From: Longitalea luteola
GTDB taxonomy: Bacteria; Bacteroidota; Bacteroidia; Chitinophagales; Chitinophagaceae
Direction: 5' to 3'
NCBI RefSeq assembly: GCF_017356035.1
Contig: NZ_JAFIQX010000006.1
Span: 62,001-126,000 of the forward strand
DNA length: 64,000 bases
Both the position numbers and the translations under genes were made by a program. Positions 26,889 through 36,386 of this stretch are shown in pieces. Each line of letters opens with the position of its first letter. Position 1 is the first letter of the stretch. The notes below the pieces were generated by a model. The model did no database searches, had not been told where the DNA came from, and saw only the letters and a program-made list of their open reading frames with translations.

Positions 26889-29024
26889 ATGGCTGAATTT
26901 GATACCTCACACGTAAAAAATGTGGTCTTGCTGGGCCATGCCGGCTGCGGCAAGACCACCTTAGCGGAATGCATGCTTTATGAAGCAGGCCTGATTACCC
27001 GCCGCGGCACCATTGCCGAAAGAAACACCATCGGTGATTACCATGAACTGGAACAGGAACGTGGTAACTCCATCTTCTCCAAACTTATGCATACCAAATG
27101 GCGGGGTTATAAGATCAACATTATTGATACCCCTGGTTACGACGATTTTGTGGGCGAAGTGATTTCAGCCCTCCGCGTGGCTGACACCGGTGTAATGGTG
27201 ATCAATGCCGTGATGGGCGTTGAAGTGGGCACTGATATCATTTGGGAATACACGGAACAATTTAAAACGCCGATGATCTTCGCTGTAAACAAACTCGACG
27301 AAGACAACGCCGATTTTGACAGAACCATCCGGGAAGCAAAAGCCCATTTTGGCAACAAGGTAGTGGTAGTACAATATCCACGGCAGCAGGGAGCGGGTTT
27401 TCATGAGATCATCGATGTGCTGCGCATGACGATGTATAAATTCAAGGATACCGGCGGCAAACCCGAAAAGCTGCCCATTCCTGAAGAAGAACGCCAGCGT
27501 GCCGATGAGTTGCATAAGGAGCTCATAGAGGCGGTGGCCAGCAATGATGAATCGCTGATGGAAAAGTACTTCGACAAAGGCGAACTGGATGAAGATGAAT
27601 TGAAGACGGGCATGAAAAAGGCTATGATCAACCACGACCTGTTTCCCTTGTTCTGCCTGTCGGCCGAACGGAATATGGGGAGTGGCCGGTTAATGGGCTT
27701 TATCGACAATGTTTGTCCGAGCGCCAATGAAATGCCACCGCAAGCCACTAAAAGCGGGCAATCCCTACCATGTGATGCAAACGGTCCCGCTTGTCTGTTC
27801 ATATTTAAAACCATTAGTGAACCCCATGTGGGTGATCTTTCCTTCTTCAAAGTGTATTCGGGCACTGTACAAAGTGGTATGGAACTGGAAAATGAGACCA
27901 CCGGCGTCACCGAAAAACTGAACCAGTTATTCCTGGTGGAAGGGAACAAACGCACGAACATTTCGGAGCTGGTTGCCGGCGACATTGGGGCAACGCTGAA
28001 ACTGAAAAATACGCATGTTAACAATACCCTGCATGTAAAAGGGAAGAACTACGAACTCGATTCCATAGAATTCCCGCCCCCCAATATGTCGGTGGCCATC
28101 GAAACGTTGAAAAAAGGGGAGGAAGAAAAATTATCGCAGGCATTGCATCAGCTTAAAGAAGAAGATCCAACGCTCATTGTGGAGGTTTCACCTGAACTGA
28201 AACAAACGCTGATCCATTGCCAGGGCGATATGCACCTGGCTGTAGCCAAATGGAAAATAGAGCATTTACATAAAGTAGAAGTAAAATTTGTAAAGCCCCG
28301 CATCCCGTATCGGGAAACCATTCGCCGCAGTGCCGAAGCCAACTACCGGCATAAAAAGCAGAGTGGGGGCGCCGGCCAGTTCGGTGAAGTGCATCTGCGC
28401 ATAGAACCCTGGTATGAAGGCATGCCCGACCCCCAGGGATTAACCGTTCGGGGCCGCGATGTGCATGACCTTGACTGGGGCGGTAAACTGGTATATTATA
28501 ACTGTATTGTAGGCGGTGCGATCGACAATCGTTTTCAGCCGTCGATCTTAAAAGGCGTTATGGAAAAAATGCAAACAGGCCCGCTGACCGGGTCATATGT
28601 GCGGGACGTCCGGGTATCGGTTTATGACGGCAAAATGCACCCGGTTGACAGTAATGACATTTCCTTCAAGATCGCCGGTTTAATGGCATTTAAACAGGCT
28701 TTCCAGCAGGCTGATCCGCAGATCCTGGAACCGGTTTACCAGGTAGAGGTACTTTGTCCCGATGACCTTACCGGCGCCGTTATGGGCGACCTGCAAAGCC
28801 GCCGCGCCGTGGTAGAAGGCATCGATACACAGGGACATTTCCAGAAAGTGATCGCCAAAGTGCCGCTGGCCGAAATGGATGGATACTCTTCATCGCTTCG
28901 CTCAATCACACAGGGACGCGCCAAGTTCACCATGAAGTTCTTCGACTACCTGCCTGTTCCGTTTGAAGAACAGCGCCGGTTGATTGACGATTATTCGAAG
29001 ACAGCGAAGGAAGAACTTGTGTGA
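26889..29024 (+). CDS. EF-G paralogue (EF-G2-like) lacking the catalytic His
   Basis: 711 residues from ATG 26889. The domain order is that of elongation factor G: GTPase domain with G1 GHAGCGKTT (16-24) and G4 NKLD (134-137), then domains II-V, with domain IV starting near RIPYRETIRR and domain V ending FDYLPVPFEEQ. Two key sites deviate. G2, normally RGITI, reads RGNSI (58-62), and G3, normally DTPGHVDF, reads DTPGYDDF with Tyr84 where the catalytic His should be. This fits the Bacteroidota EF-G2 paralogue, one of which is reported to translocate without GTP hydrolysis during starvation; transfer of that role here is inference. Housekeeping fusA must be elsewhere. TACCTTTT near 26838 is a weak promoter candidate. 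Confidence 0.85.
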   Translation: MAEFDTSHVKNVVLLGHAGCGKTTLAECMLYEAGLITRRGTIAERNTIGDYHELEQERGNSIFSKLMHTKWRGYKINIIDTPGYDDFVGEVISALRVADTGVMVINAVMGVEVGTDIIWEYTEQFKTPMIFAVNKLDEDNADFDRTIREAKAHFGNKVVVVQYPRQQGAGFHEIIDVLRMTMYKFKDTGGKPEKLPIPEEERQRADELHKELIEAVASNDESLMEKYFDKGELDEDELKTGMKKAMINHDLFPLFCLSAERNMGSGRLMGFIDNVCPSANEMPPQATKSGQSLPCDANGPACLFIFKTISEPHVGDLSFFKVYSGTVQSGMELENETTGVTEKLNQLFLVEGNKRTNISELVAGDIGATLKLKNTHVNNTLHVKGKNYELDSIEFPPPNMSVAIETLKKGEEEKLSQALHQLKEEDPTLIVEVSPELKQTLIHCQGDMHLAVAKWKIEHLHKVEVKFVKPRIPYRETIRRSAEANYRHKKQSGGAGQFGEVHLRIEPWYEGMPDPQGLTVRGRDVHDLDWGGKLVYYNCIVGGAIDNRFQPSILKGVMEKMQTGPLTGSYVRDVRVSVYDGKMHPVDSNDISFKIAGLMAFKQAFQQADPQILEPVYQVEVLCPDDLTGAVMGDLQSRRAVVEGIDTQGHFQKVIAKVPLAEMDGYSSSLRSITQGRAKFTMKFFDYLPVPFEEQRRLIDDYSKTAKEELV

Positions 29025-29032
29025 TGCGTTAA

Positions 29033-29138
29033 TTTGCTAATGTGCTAATTAGCTAATGGAATACAATGCTGATTATTGATTTCAGACGGTCAGAACATCA
29101 GCACATCAGCTAATTGGCAAATCAGCTAATTGACAATA
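29033..29138. repeat. Inverted heptad array of TTAGCTAAT/GCTAATT units
   Basis: GCTAATGTGCTAATTAGCTA at 29038-29057 (plus strand) faces ATCAGCACATCAGCTAATTG-type units at 29097-29133. Spacer is unrelated. Same unit family as 45252-45292, 46251-46290 and 57070-57125. Confidence 0.65.
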
Positions 29139-29163
29139 GAACCAACAGGCCCTAGCATATACG

Positions 29164-29191
29164 AATAGCTGCCTACGGGTAGCTATTTTTT
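29164..29191 (+). terminator. Terminator after the EF-G paralogue
   Basis: AATAGCTGCC pairs with GGTAGCTATT (one G-U), loop TACG, then six T. The remaining bases to 29372 show no gene. Confidence 0.75.
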
Positions 29192-29372
29192 ATTTGTTTA
29201 TACGGGGTTAATATTGCTCCGGGAAAGAATGCGCCCCGCAGTTATATAAAAATTTTGCCCGGATTCATGAATAACAGTTATTTTAACAGGAAATGTGAAG
29301 AAAGGTCTGCACGAGCCTGTAAGAAATTGTCAATTATTTTTCGGGCAGTAACCTGTATTCCAATCATGTTGT

Positions 29373-32300
29373 ATGAAGGTGAACGCCGCGAATAAACTGG
29401 AATTTTTACCTGGGAACAGTGAAGCAGGACAAACAATCAGGTCGATGCACTGGTCGGCCACGCCGGCGGGCTCGCCGGAAATCTGGCCGCAAAGCCTGCA
29501 CACGACGCTCAATATCCTGTTGTCATCACATATACCCATGTTCGTATTGTGGGGGCCGGCCGGCACCCTGTTTTATAACGATGCCTGCCAGCCGCTTACC
29601 CAGCAGTCACCGGCGCAGGGCATCGGACATGCGGCAAAAGATGTATTTCACGGTATATGGGATCTTTTGTCAACCAGCTATGAACGTGTGATGCAGGGCT
29701 ATACGGAAACGCTGCCCGATGTTGCGATGCGCATTAGCCGGAATGGGTACACGGTCGCAAGCAGTTTTACCTTCTCCTGTATGCCCATCCTGCAGGAAAG
29801 CGGTGAACCAGGCGGTATGCTGGTCACGGCCACGGAAAATACCTCCGGCATTATGGCTGATTACTACAAGCTGCATACAATACTACAGCAGATCCCGATA
29901 GGCATAGTCATTATCCGGATGCCCGGCTACGTGGTGGAAATGGCTAACGATTCGTATTTACAAATGACCGGCAGGCAATCAGGCTCCGTTACCGGCCACT
30001 CTCTTTTTAAACTTTATCCTGAATTAAAAGGACAGCTTTTCAATCAATTGATTGACCAGGTGCTGCAGAGCGGTGAAACGCATATTGAGAACGGCCTGCC
30101 GATAACGGAGTTTCGCTTTGGCCGCCCAATGATGGCCTATTTCAACCTATTGTTTTATCCGTTGCGGGAACCGGATGGCACTGTAAATGGGGTTATGATC
30201 GTAGGCCGCGAGGTGACCGATATGGTGTTGGAGCATAAGCGAATGGAGAAAAGTGAGAACTATTACCGCCGGATGGCCGATACCGTTCCGGTAATGTTGT
30301 ATATAACCCGCCCTGACGGCAACTGCACGTATGTAAACCAGAAATGGTTCAGCTATACCGGAGAATCGCCCGAAAATACCCTTGGCAGAAAATGGTTGTC
30401 TGTCGTGCATCCGGATGATCTTCAGGAGATGGAAAAGGGCTTCCAGGAAGCCAATGCCAGCCAGGTACCTTTTAACCTGGAATACCGCATTCGGGGGTCA
30501 GATGGCCATTACCGCTGGATCCTTGATTCTGCATTTCCGATGTTTGATAAAAACGGGATCTTCGAAGGTTTCATTGGATCGGTGATCGATATCGATAATC
30601 GCAAAATAGCTGAGGACGCCGTTCGGGAAAGTGAAAAGCGCTTCCGGCAGCTCGCCGATTCCATGCCGCAGATCGTTTGGACGGCCACTGCTGACGGCTT
30701 TGTGGATTACTATAACAAACAATGGTATTTACTCATCGGGGAGGAGAACCAGTTTGGCGACAACAGCTTTCTGGCACATGTTCACCCCAACGATTACGAC
30801 CGGTGCCAGGCCTCCTGGAAAGAAGTTGTTCAGTCAGGAGAACCTTATGAAATTGAATTCCGGTTCAAGGTCAAACAGCCTGCAAATACCTACCGGTGGT
30901 TCCTGGTGCGTGCAAGGCCTATCAGGAACGACAATGACCAGATCATTAAATGGTTTGGTACCTGTACCGATATTGATGAGGTAAAGCGCATAGAACAAAA
31001 TTTGCGCGAAAGCGAAGAGCGGTTCAGGGTAGTAGTAAATTCTGCCCCGGTGATGGTATGGATGGCAGACCCCCAAAAACGCTTCACTTTCTTTAATAAA
31101 CGATGGCTTGAATTTACCGGCCGCAGCATGGAGGCTGAATTATGGGACGGCTGGAAGGAAGGCATTTTTCCCGAAGACCTCACGAGCGGAATGGCCATGT
31201 ATGAAGAAGCATTTGACGCACGCCGTGATTTTGAAGTGGAGTTCCGCCTGAAGCGGTTTGATGGCGAATACCGGTGGATCATTTGCCATGGCATTCCCCG
31301 TTATTCCTATGACGGAACCTTTCTTGGTTACATAGGTTCAAGCATCGACATTCACGAACGAAAAAATATCAGGATCGAGCTTGAAAACAGGGTAGCCGAA
31401 AGAACCCAGGAGCTGTCGCACAAGAACAAAGCGCTGGAAGAAACTACCCGCGAATTAAAGGAGATCAACAAACAGCTCGAGTTACGGCATGAAGAACTGC
31501 GCCAGAGTGAAGAACGTTACCTGCGCATGACAAACGAAGTGGAAGACTATGCCATTATTCTCCTGAGCAAGGATGGATACATTGAAAACTGGAATAAAGG
31601 CGCTGAAAAGATCAAGGGCTATACGGCCGAAGAGATCATTGGCCGGCATTTCCGGTTATTTTATACGCAGGCCGACCAGCAACAGGGGCTGGCAGAAAGG
31701 GTGCTGGCCGAAGCCAGCGAGTTTGGCAAATCAACCTATGAAGGATGGCGGGTTCGCAAGGATGGCACCACCTTCTGGGGTTATACGGTGCTCACGGCAT
31801 TGCACGACGACAAAAACGACATCATCGGATTTTCCAAAGTTACACGTGACCTTACGGAACGTAAACATGCCGAAGACCGCATGAAAATGTATGCCGAACA
31901 GCTGGAGCAAAAGAACCGGGAACTGGAACGCAGTAACAGCGAGTTGTCGTCGTTCAGTTATGTGGCCAGTCACGACCTGCAGGAACCCCTGCGTAAAATA
32001 CAGGCATTTGGCAACCTGATACAGGCCCGTGATGTTGCCAATTTAAGTGATACCAGCAAAGATTATTTCGATCGCATGGTGAAAGCAGCCGTGCGGATGC
32101 AAAACCTGATCGATTCGCTGCTGGAATTTTCACGCACTACAACCGCGCGCAAGAGCTTTGAAAAAACAGATCTGAATATATTGCTCGATGAAGTAAAAAA
32201 AGAACTGGCGCACCGGATAGAAGAAAAAAAAGCTGTGATAGAATCCGCGCACCTGCCCACCTTAACCATCATTCCTTTTCAGTTCAGGCAGTTGCTGTCG

Positions 32301-32645
32301 AATCTGATCAGCAATTCCCTGAAATATTCCCGGACCGATGTAACGCCTGTTATCACCATTTCTGCAAATTTTATAAAAGCAAAAGAGCTGCACGAGAAAG
32401 CCGCCCTGCCGGGCAAAGATTATTTCCGGTTTAAAGTTGCCGATAACGGTATTGGCTTTGAACAGGAGTATGCAGAAAAGATCTTTGAACTGTTCCAGCG
32501 GCTGCATGGTCGTAATGAGTACAGCGGATCGGGCATTGGACTCGCTATTTGTAAGAAGATCGTAGAGAACCATCACGGTTTTATGCGGGCAGAAAGTGAG
32601 CCGGATAAAGGAGCTACGTTTTATTTCTTCATCCCCGTTAAATAG
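29373..32645 (+). CDS. Multi-PAS sensor histidine kinase
   Basis: 1090 residues, no membrane segment seen, so probably cytosolic. Order: an N-terminal sensor region with MFVLWGPAGTLFYNDACQP (an atypical PAS-like start common in Bacteroidota kinases), then five PAS/PAC units with ends like GRKWLSVVHPDDL and FIGSVIDIDNRK; the last, IIGRHFRLFYT, begins near residue 715. A long coiled coil (about 660-710) precedes it. HisKA has SYVASHDLQEPLRK with the phospho-accepting His at 867; HATPase has LLSNLISNSLKYS (N box), ADNGIGFEQEY (G1) and GSGIGLAICKKIV (G2). No receiver domain or response-regulator gene is adjacent, so the partner is unknown. Confidence 0.9.
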   Translation: MKVNAANKLEFLPGNSEAGQTIRSMHWSATPAGSPEIWPQSLHTTLNILLSSHIPMFVLWGPAGTLFYNDACQPLTQQSPAQGIGHAAKDVFHGIWDLLSTSYERVMQGYTETLPDVAMRISRNGYTVASSFTFSCMPILQESGEPGGMLVTATENTSGIMADYYKLHTILQQIPIGIVIIRMPGYVVEMANDSYLQMTGRQSGSVTGHSLFKLYPELKGQLFNQLIDQVLQSGETHIENGLPITEFRFGRPMMAYFNLLFYPLREPDGTVNGVMIVGREVTDMVLEHKRMEKSENYYRRMADTVPVMLYITRPDGNCTYVNQKWFSYTGESPENTLGRKWLSVVHPDDLQEMEKGFQEANASQVPFNLEYRIRGSDGHYRWILDSAFPMFDKNGIFEGFIGSVIDIDNRKIAEDAVRESEKRFRQLADSMPQIVWTATADGFVDYYNKQWYLLIGEENQFGDNSFLAHVHPNDYDRCQASWKEVVQSGEPYEIEFRFKVKQPANTYRWFLVRARPIRNDNDQIIKWFGTCTDIDEVKRIEQNLRESEERFRVVVNSAPVMVWMADPQKRFTFFNKRWLEFTGRSMEAELWDGWKEGIFPEDLTSGMAMYEEAFDARRDFEVEFRLKRFDGEYRWIICHGIPRYSYDGTFLGYIGSSIDIHERKNIRIELENRVAERTQELSHKNKALEETTRELKEINKQLELRHEELRQSEERYLRMTNEVEDYAIILLSKDGYIENWNKGAEKIKGYTAEEIIGRHFRLFYTQADQQQGLAERVLAEASEFGKSTYEGWRVRKDGTTFWGYTVLTALHDDKNDIIGFSKVTRDLTERKHAEDRMKMYAEQLEQKNRELERSNSELSSFSYVASHDLQEPLRKIQAFGNLIQARDVANLSDTSKDYFDRMVKAAVRMQNLIDSLLEFSRTTTARKSFEKTDLNILLDEVKKELAHRIEEKKAVIESAHLPTLTIIPFQFRQLLSNLISNSLKYSRTDVTPVITISANFIKAKELHEKAALPGKDYFRFKVADNGIGFEQEYAEKIFELFQRLHGRNEYSGSGIGLAICKKIVENHHGFMRAESEPDKGATFYFFIPVK

Positions 32646-32672
32646 TTTATGGTTTATAGTTTATGGTTTATC
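32643..32672. repeat. Heptad array GTTTATG/GTTTATA
   Basis: Four 7 bp units overlapping the kinase stop codon; then ACTTAATA-type units at about 32690-32727. Confidence 0.8.
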
Positions 32673-32727
32673 GTTGTTTGGCCTCGCGATAACTTACAAA
32701 CTCCAAGTCATAACTTAATAACTTAAT

Positions 32728-32758
32728 AGAAAAGCCTCCTTTACCAGGAGGCTTTTCT
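32728..32758. terminator. Bidirectional terminator
   Basis: AGAAAAGCCTCCT / AGGAGGCTTTTCT, perfect 13 bp stem, five-base loop, A run on one side and T run on the other. It can end the kinase and the convergent dehydrogenase-subunit transcript. Confidence 0.9.
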
Positions 32759-32774
32759 GTACTTATTTATCAAC

Positions 32775-33437
32775 TTAATACTTAGCGCATTCTTTCAATT
32801 CTTTCTCCGAATACGACAAGCCGTACTGTTTTAGCACATCATCGGGTACACCATTCCATTTATTGGGGGTATTACCGACATACCCAAGGTCTTTTACGCC
32901 GATCTCGCTGGTATAAAAGCCAGACGCGGTCAAATCGCGCATCAGGTTGAAAAAGGCAACGCCCTGCGCCATTTCGGGTTTGGCTTTTCTGGGCCAGGCT
33001 ATTTCATCAACCATGGCCATGCGCTCCTGTTCCGTACCATCAACAAATGGTTTATTGAAGCGCTTCAGGCATTGAACATCCAGCCAGCGCAAACCGCCGC
33101 GCATCGGGATCTGGTTTTCGGGCCGGTCTTTCACCATGAACTCTATGAATTCGGGCACTTTGGCATCAGAAGCACTACCACTCACTTCATCGCGCGGAAT
33201 GATGATATCTGCCAACACCGTAATGGTGGCCATTTCGTGAGGGGTGAAAAAGGTGGTTGACATCAATTCCTTTTCCCGGGCCTTTTCTTCTTCAGCCCGG
33301 TCAAGGGTCAACTGTCCGCCAGGTTCTGCACCTTTGGCGGCGGTGTCTTTTTTATTATCTGTTTTGCAGGCATCCAGCAGCAAACTGGCCGACAGGGTAC
33401 TTACTGCTATGGCTTTTAGGGATTTTCTTCTGTCCAT
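32775..33437 (-). CDS. Gluconate 2-dehydrogenase subunit 3-like protein
   Basis: 220 residues. Starts MDRRKSLKAIAVS with a twin-Arg-like RRKSLK motif and ends its hydrophobic segment in DAC (Cys24), so it may be a Tat-exported lipoprotein. The central part FTPHEMATITVLADIIIPRDEVSGSASDAKVPEF (landmark near residues 63-95) is the subunit-3 signature of FAD-dependent sugar and gluconate dehydrogenases, where this small subunit carries the flavoprotein across the membrane. It follows the GMC oxidoreductase gene on the same strand with a 77-base gap that contains a repeat array. No c-type cytochrome subunit gene is next to them. Confidence 0.8.
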   Translation of the reverse strand: MDRRKSLKAIAVSTLSASLLLDACKTDNKKDTAAKGAEPGGQLTLDRAEEEKAREKELMSTTFFTPHEMATITVLADIIIPRDEVSGSASDAKVPEFIEFMVKDRPENQIPMRGGLRWLDVQCLKRFNKPFVDGTEQERMAMVDEIAWPRKAKPEMAQGVAFFNLMRDLTASGFYTSEIGVKDLGYVGNTPNKWNGVPDDVLKQYGLSYSEKELKECAKY

Positions 33438-33482
33438 AATAAGTTTAAGTTATTAGATGTGGCTTAACTTTTAAACCGATAA

Positions 33483-33516
33483 CTCGTCAACTAGTCAACT
33501 GGTCAACTGGTCAACT
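33483..33516. repeat. 8 bp array GTCAACTG/GTCAACTA
   Basis: Four tandem 8 bp units overlapping the 3' end and stop codon of the GMC gene. Confidence 0.8.
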
Positions 33517-35257
33517 ATATATTCCTTTTCTTCATTTCGTCAATAATGTATTCCGAAGCACGCATAGATAAGGCGAGGATGGTCCAGGTGATATTTTTAT
33601 CAGCCTGCGAAACGAATGGTCCGCCATCCACACAAAACAGGTTTTTACAATCATGCGCCTGGTTGTATTTATTCAATACCGATTTTTTGGGATCATTGCC
33701 CATACGAACCGTACCGGCTTCATGAATGATATTACCCGGGGCATGTAAACCATAGTTATTTTTTTCATCATCATCACCGCCGTATGTGATCACTGCGCCC
33801 AATTCATGCATGATCTCCTTGAAGGTCTCTTTCATGTGTTTGGCCTGTTTGATCTCGTATTCGGTTGGTTTCACATTAAAGCGTAAAACGGGGATACCGT
33901 ATTTATCAACCACTTTGGGATCGATCTCGCAATAGTTGCTTTCAACTGCAATGGCTTCCCCCCGGCCGGCCATGCCAACGCGGGCGCCGTAGAAGTAACG
34001 ATAATCTTCTTTTAATGATTTACCGTATCCACCGGCTTCTTTTTGCTGTCCTTTTACGAGGAATTTACCATTCATGCTTTGAATACCGCCGCCAAAGCCA
34101 TAAGCAGGCTGGCCAAAACCGCCCCAGTATTCGATATGGTAACCACGGGGGAAATCGAGCTTTTTATTATCGCCCCACCAGGGGGTGTAAATATGTGCGC
34201 CGCCAACGCCGTCTTCATTGTAGCGTTTACGATCGAACAGTTCAGGAATTACACCGCCCATGTCGGCGCCGGTTGAGTCGTGGAGGTATTTTCCAACAAC
34301 ACCGCTGCTGTTGGCCAGGCCATTGGGATAGCGGGCCGATTTTGAGTTCAGTAACAAACGGGCCGATTCGCAGGCGCTGGCAGCCAGGATCACGGTGCGC
34401 CCCATTACCTGGTATTCCTGCAGATCCTGTTTGTTAACATAGGACACGCCGGTGGCCAATCCTTCTTTGTTGGTAAGCACTTCACGCGCCATGGCATTGG
34501 TGATCACATCGATATTACCGGTTTCCATGGCCGGTTTTATCAATACAGAGGAAGAAGAGAAATCGGCATAAGCATAAGAGCAGGCGCGGTTACACTGACC
34601 GCAAAAGATACATTCACCGCGGGAGTCGTTGATCTTTTTGGTAAGGATCGACAGGCGGGAAGGGATCACCGGAATACCAATACCGGTTGCCGCTTTTTTG
34701 ATCATTAGTTCATGCAAACGGGGTTTTGGCGGAGGCAGGAAAATACCATCGGGATCATTTTCGAGTCCTTCATTACTGCCAAATACACCGATCAGTTTGT
34801 CTATTCTATCGTAGTAAGGTTTTACGTCGTCATAACCAATTGGCCAGTCATCACCCAAGCCGTCGATGCTGCGCCGTTTGAAATCTTTGGGTCCGAAACG
34901 GAGCGAGATGCGGCCCCAGTGATTGGTACGGCCGCCGATCATTCTGGCGCGCCACCATTCCCATTTGGTATTATCGGCATGAGTGTAGGGTTCGCCATCA
35001 ATTTCCCATCCCCAGTAGCAGGCATCAAAATCACCAAAGGGTCTGAATTTGGTGCTTGCGCCGCGCCGGGGCGATTCCCACGGATTCTTTAGCTGGGTTA
35101 CGTTGGTTCTTGGATCATACATTGGTCCGGCTTCAATCAAACATACTTTCAATCCAGCATGAGACAATACATAGGCTGCCATACCGCCACCGGCGCCGGA
35201 GCCTACGATGATTGCATCATACTGCTTCGCATTTTTTTTTACCTGAAGATCCCCCAT
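33515..35257 (-). CDS. GMC-family FAD oxidoreductase with Cys cluster
   Basis: 580 residues. FAD-binding GSGAGG at 19-24 with IEAG at 41-44, and RMIGGRTNHWGR near 105-116. Between them and the cap is ECIFCGQCNRAC with Cys at 216, 219, 222 and 226, a CxxCxxCxxxC pattern that looks able to bind an Fe-S cluster. The C-terminal GMC part has HEAGTVRMGNDP (catalytic His region) and CVDGGPFVSQADKNITWTILAL. FAD glucose and gluconate dehydrogenase large subunits carry an Fe-S cluster and pair with a subunit-3 protein, as here. It probably oxidises a sugar or alcohol in the periplasm, with export by its partner. Electron acceptor unknown. Confidence 0.85.
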   Translation of the reverse strand: MGDLQVKKNAKQYDAIIVGSGAGGGMAAYVLSHAGLKVCLIEAGPMYDPRTNVTQLKNPWESPRRGASTKFRPFGDFDACYWGWEIDGEPYTHADNTKWEWWRARMIGGRTNHWGRISLRFGPKDFKRRSIDGLGDDWPIGYDDVKPYYDRIDKLIGVFGSNEGLENDPDGIFLPPPKPRLHELMIKKAATGIGIPVIPSRLSILTKKINDSRGECIFCGQCNRACSYAYADFSSSSVLIKPAMETGNIDVITNAMAREVLTNKEGLATGVSYVNKQDLQEYQVMGRTVILAASACESARLLLNSKSARYPNGLANSSGVVGKYLHDSTGADMGGVIPELFDRKRYNEDGVGGAHIYTPWWGDNKKLDFPRGYHIEYWGGFGQPAYGFGGGIQSMNGKFLVKGQQKEAGGYGKSLKEDYRYFYGARVGMAGRGEAIAVESNYCEIDPKVVDKYGIPVLRFNVKPTEYEIKQAKHMKETFKEIMHELGAVITYGGDDDEKNNYGLHAPGNIIHEAGTVRMGNDPKKSVLNKYNQAHDCKNLFCVDGGPFVSQADKNITWTILALSMRASEYIIDEMKKRNI

Positions 35258-35969
35258 AGAAGTAAACTAAGTTTAAAAATTGAGTATTGGTTTAGAGCTA
35301 TAAATGTAAAGTTTTAGCAATCCTGTCCAATTTTTTGTAATGTATTTTTTATGTGTGGTTGAAATAGCATTGGCTTTTGCAAATTAACTATTATAAAGCA
35401 ACCGCAATTTCCTGCATGGCGCATTGGGTGCGGGTTTGCGGCAAGTTATAAAATGAATTTGTTAAAAAAGCAATGTCTGTTGTTCTTATTAAAAATGGAT
35501 TAAGTTCACAAGTAAATAATACACTCTTCCGACTTGTTGCTTCGGCGGATAAGCGCTTTACATCGTACAAGTAGTGATTGTATGCGATTCCAATATTAAA
35601 TCAGAATTGAAAGGTCTTGGAATAAGCTTTCCTGGTATTAGGCAGCTGTTTTGATCATTAAATACGGCGTTCGGTTCTCTTTTTTATTTGAAGAAGGCAG
35701 GGTAGAAGCCGCTCTTTAGTGTTAAGCATACATTTACAGACCCCTATTATTAGTTTTTATATACTAAACTATAGCTTTCATTAGATTTTATTCAAACATT
35801 AGCATTTTTAGTTGCCATATTAGTAGAAGAACCTATAGATAAACCCTTATTCGTGAAAAATTTGATTTCCTGCGTTCGGTATTTATGTTTTATTCACGCA
35901 ATTTTACGTAACAAAATTCGTTATACCGATGTCCATCTATTCTGTAAAAACCTATAATCGAATATCCCT
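35258..35969. other. Gene-free divergent region
   Basis: 712 AT-rich bases between the GMC gene and the 84-residue ORF. No ORF over 50 codons looks credible, and no clear promoter box or tandem array was found. A short plus-strand stretch near 35580-35640 translates to a peptide reminiscent of the linker of small AraC-type regulators but is too short to call. Confidence 0.45.
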
Positions 35970-36224
35970 ATGACCCCGTACATCCAAAACGAGACCGATT
36001 ATCTGGCCGAGAAATTTATGATTTTGGAGTATCATATCGCGCACGCCAGTAAGATTGCCCTGCTCAAAATTCAGAGCTATAAATTTGCCATTAAGAATCC
36101 AGAAGTAGGGACCCGATATCAAATGGCTGCGGAAGATATGGTTCGTCAATCGTTGATGAGCTTTGTACCCAATTCTCATATCCTGAATGAAGAAGGCTTC
36201 TATTTTCGACCAATCGCGAATTAA
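35970..36224 (+). CDS. Small hypothetical protein
   Basis: 84 residues, mostly helical in the first half (EKFMILEYHIAHASKIALLKIQ), then a less regular part ending EEGFYFRPIAN. No Cys, signal peptide or known motif. It stands alone before a good terminator hairpin, which argues that it is transcribed. Function unknown; could be a regulator-sized orphan protein. Confidence 0.4.
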   Translation: MTPYIQNETDYLAEKFMILEYHIAHASKIALLKIQSYKFAIKNPEVGTRYQMAAEDMVRQSLMSFVPNSHILNEEGFYFRPIAN

Positions 36225-36246
36225 TCTGTTTTAAAATAATCACAGC

Positions 36247-36276
36247 AAGTCGCTTCCGGTGGGAGCGACTTTTTTG
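36247..36276 (+). terminator. Terminator after the 84-residue ORF
   Basis: AAGTCGCTTCC pairs with GGGAGCGACTT (one G-U pair), three-base loop, followed by six T. Confidence 0.85.
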
Positions 36277-36336
36277 TTGCTGCTAGTCGTTACCGCCAGC
36301 TGCTTGCCAGTTTATCTGTAAGCGGCCGAGGTGGCT

Positions 36337-36386
36337 ATGACCATTGCCTATTGACTATTCACCATTGACTATTGACCATTGCCCAT
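36337..36386. repeat. Heptad array (TTGACTA/TTCACCA), inverse of TGGTGAA
   Basis: Runs of ACCATTGCC, TATTGAC, TATTCACC and TATTGACC units, the reverse complement of the family at 10070 and 48926. Confidence 0.75.

Noticed and set aside
35580-35650. Peptide resembling a piece of a small AraC-type regulator
   Set aside because: About 20 residues of weak resemblance without a start or HTH; could be chance.
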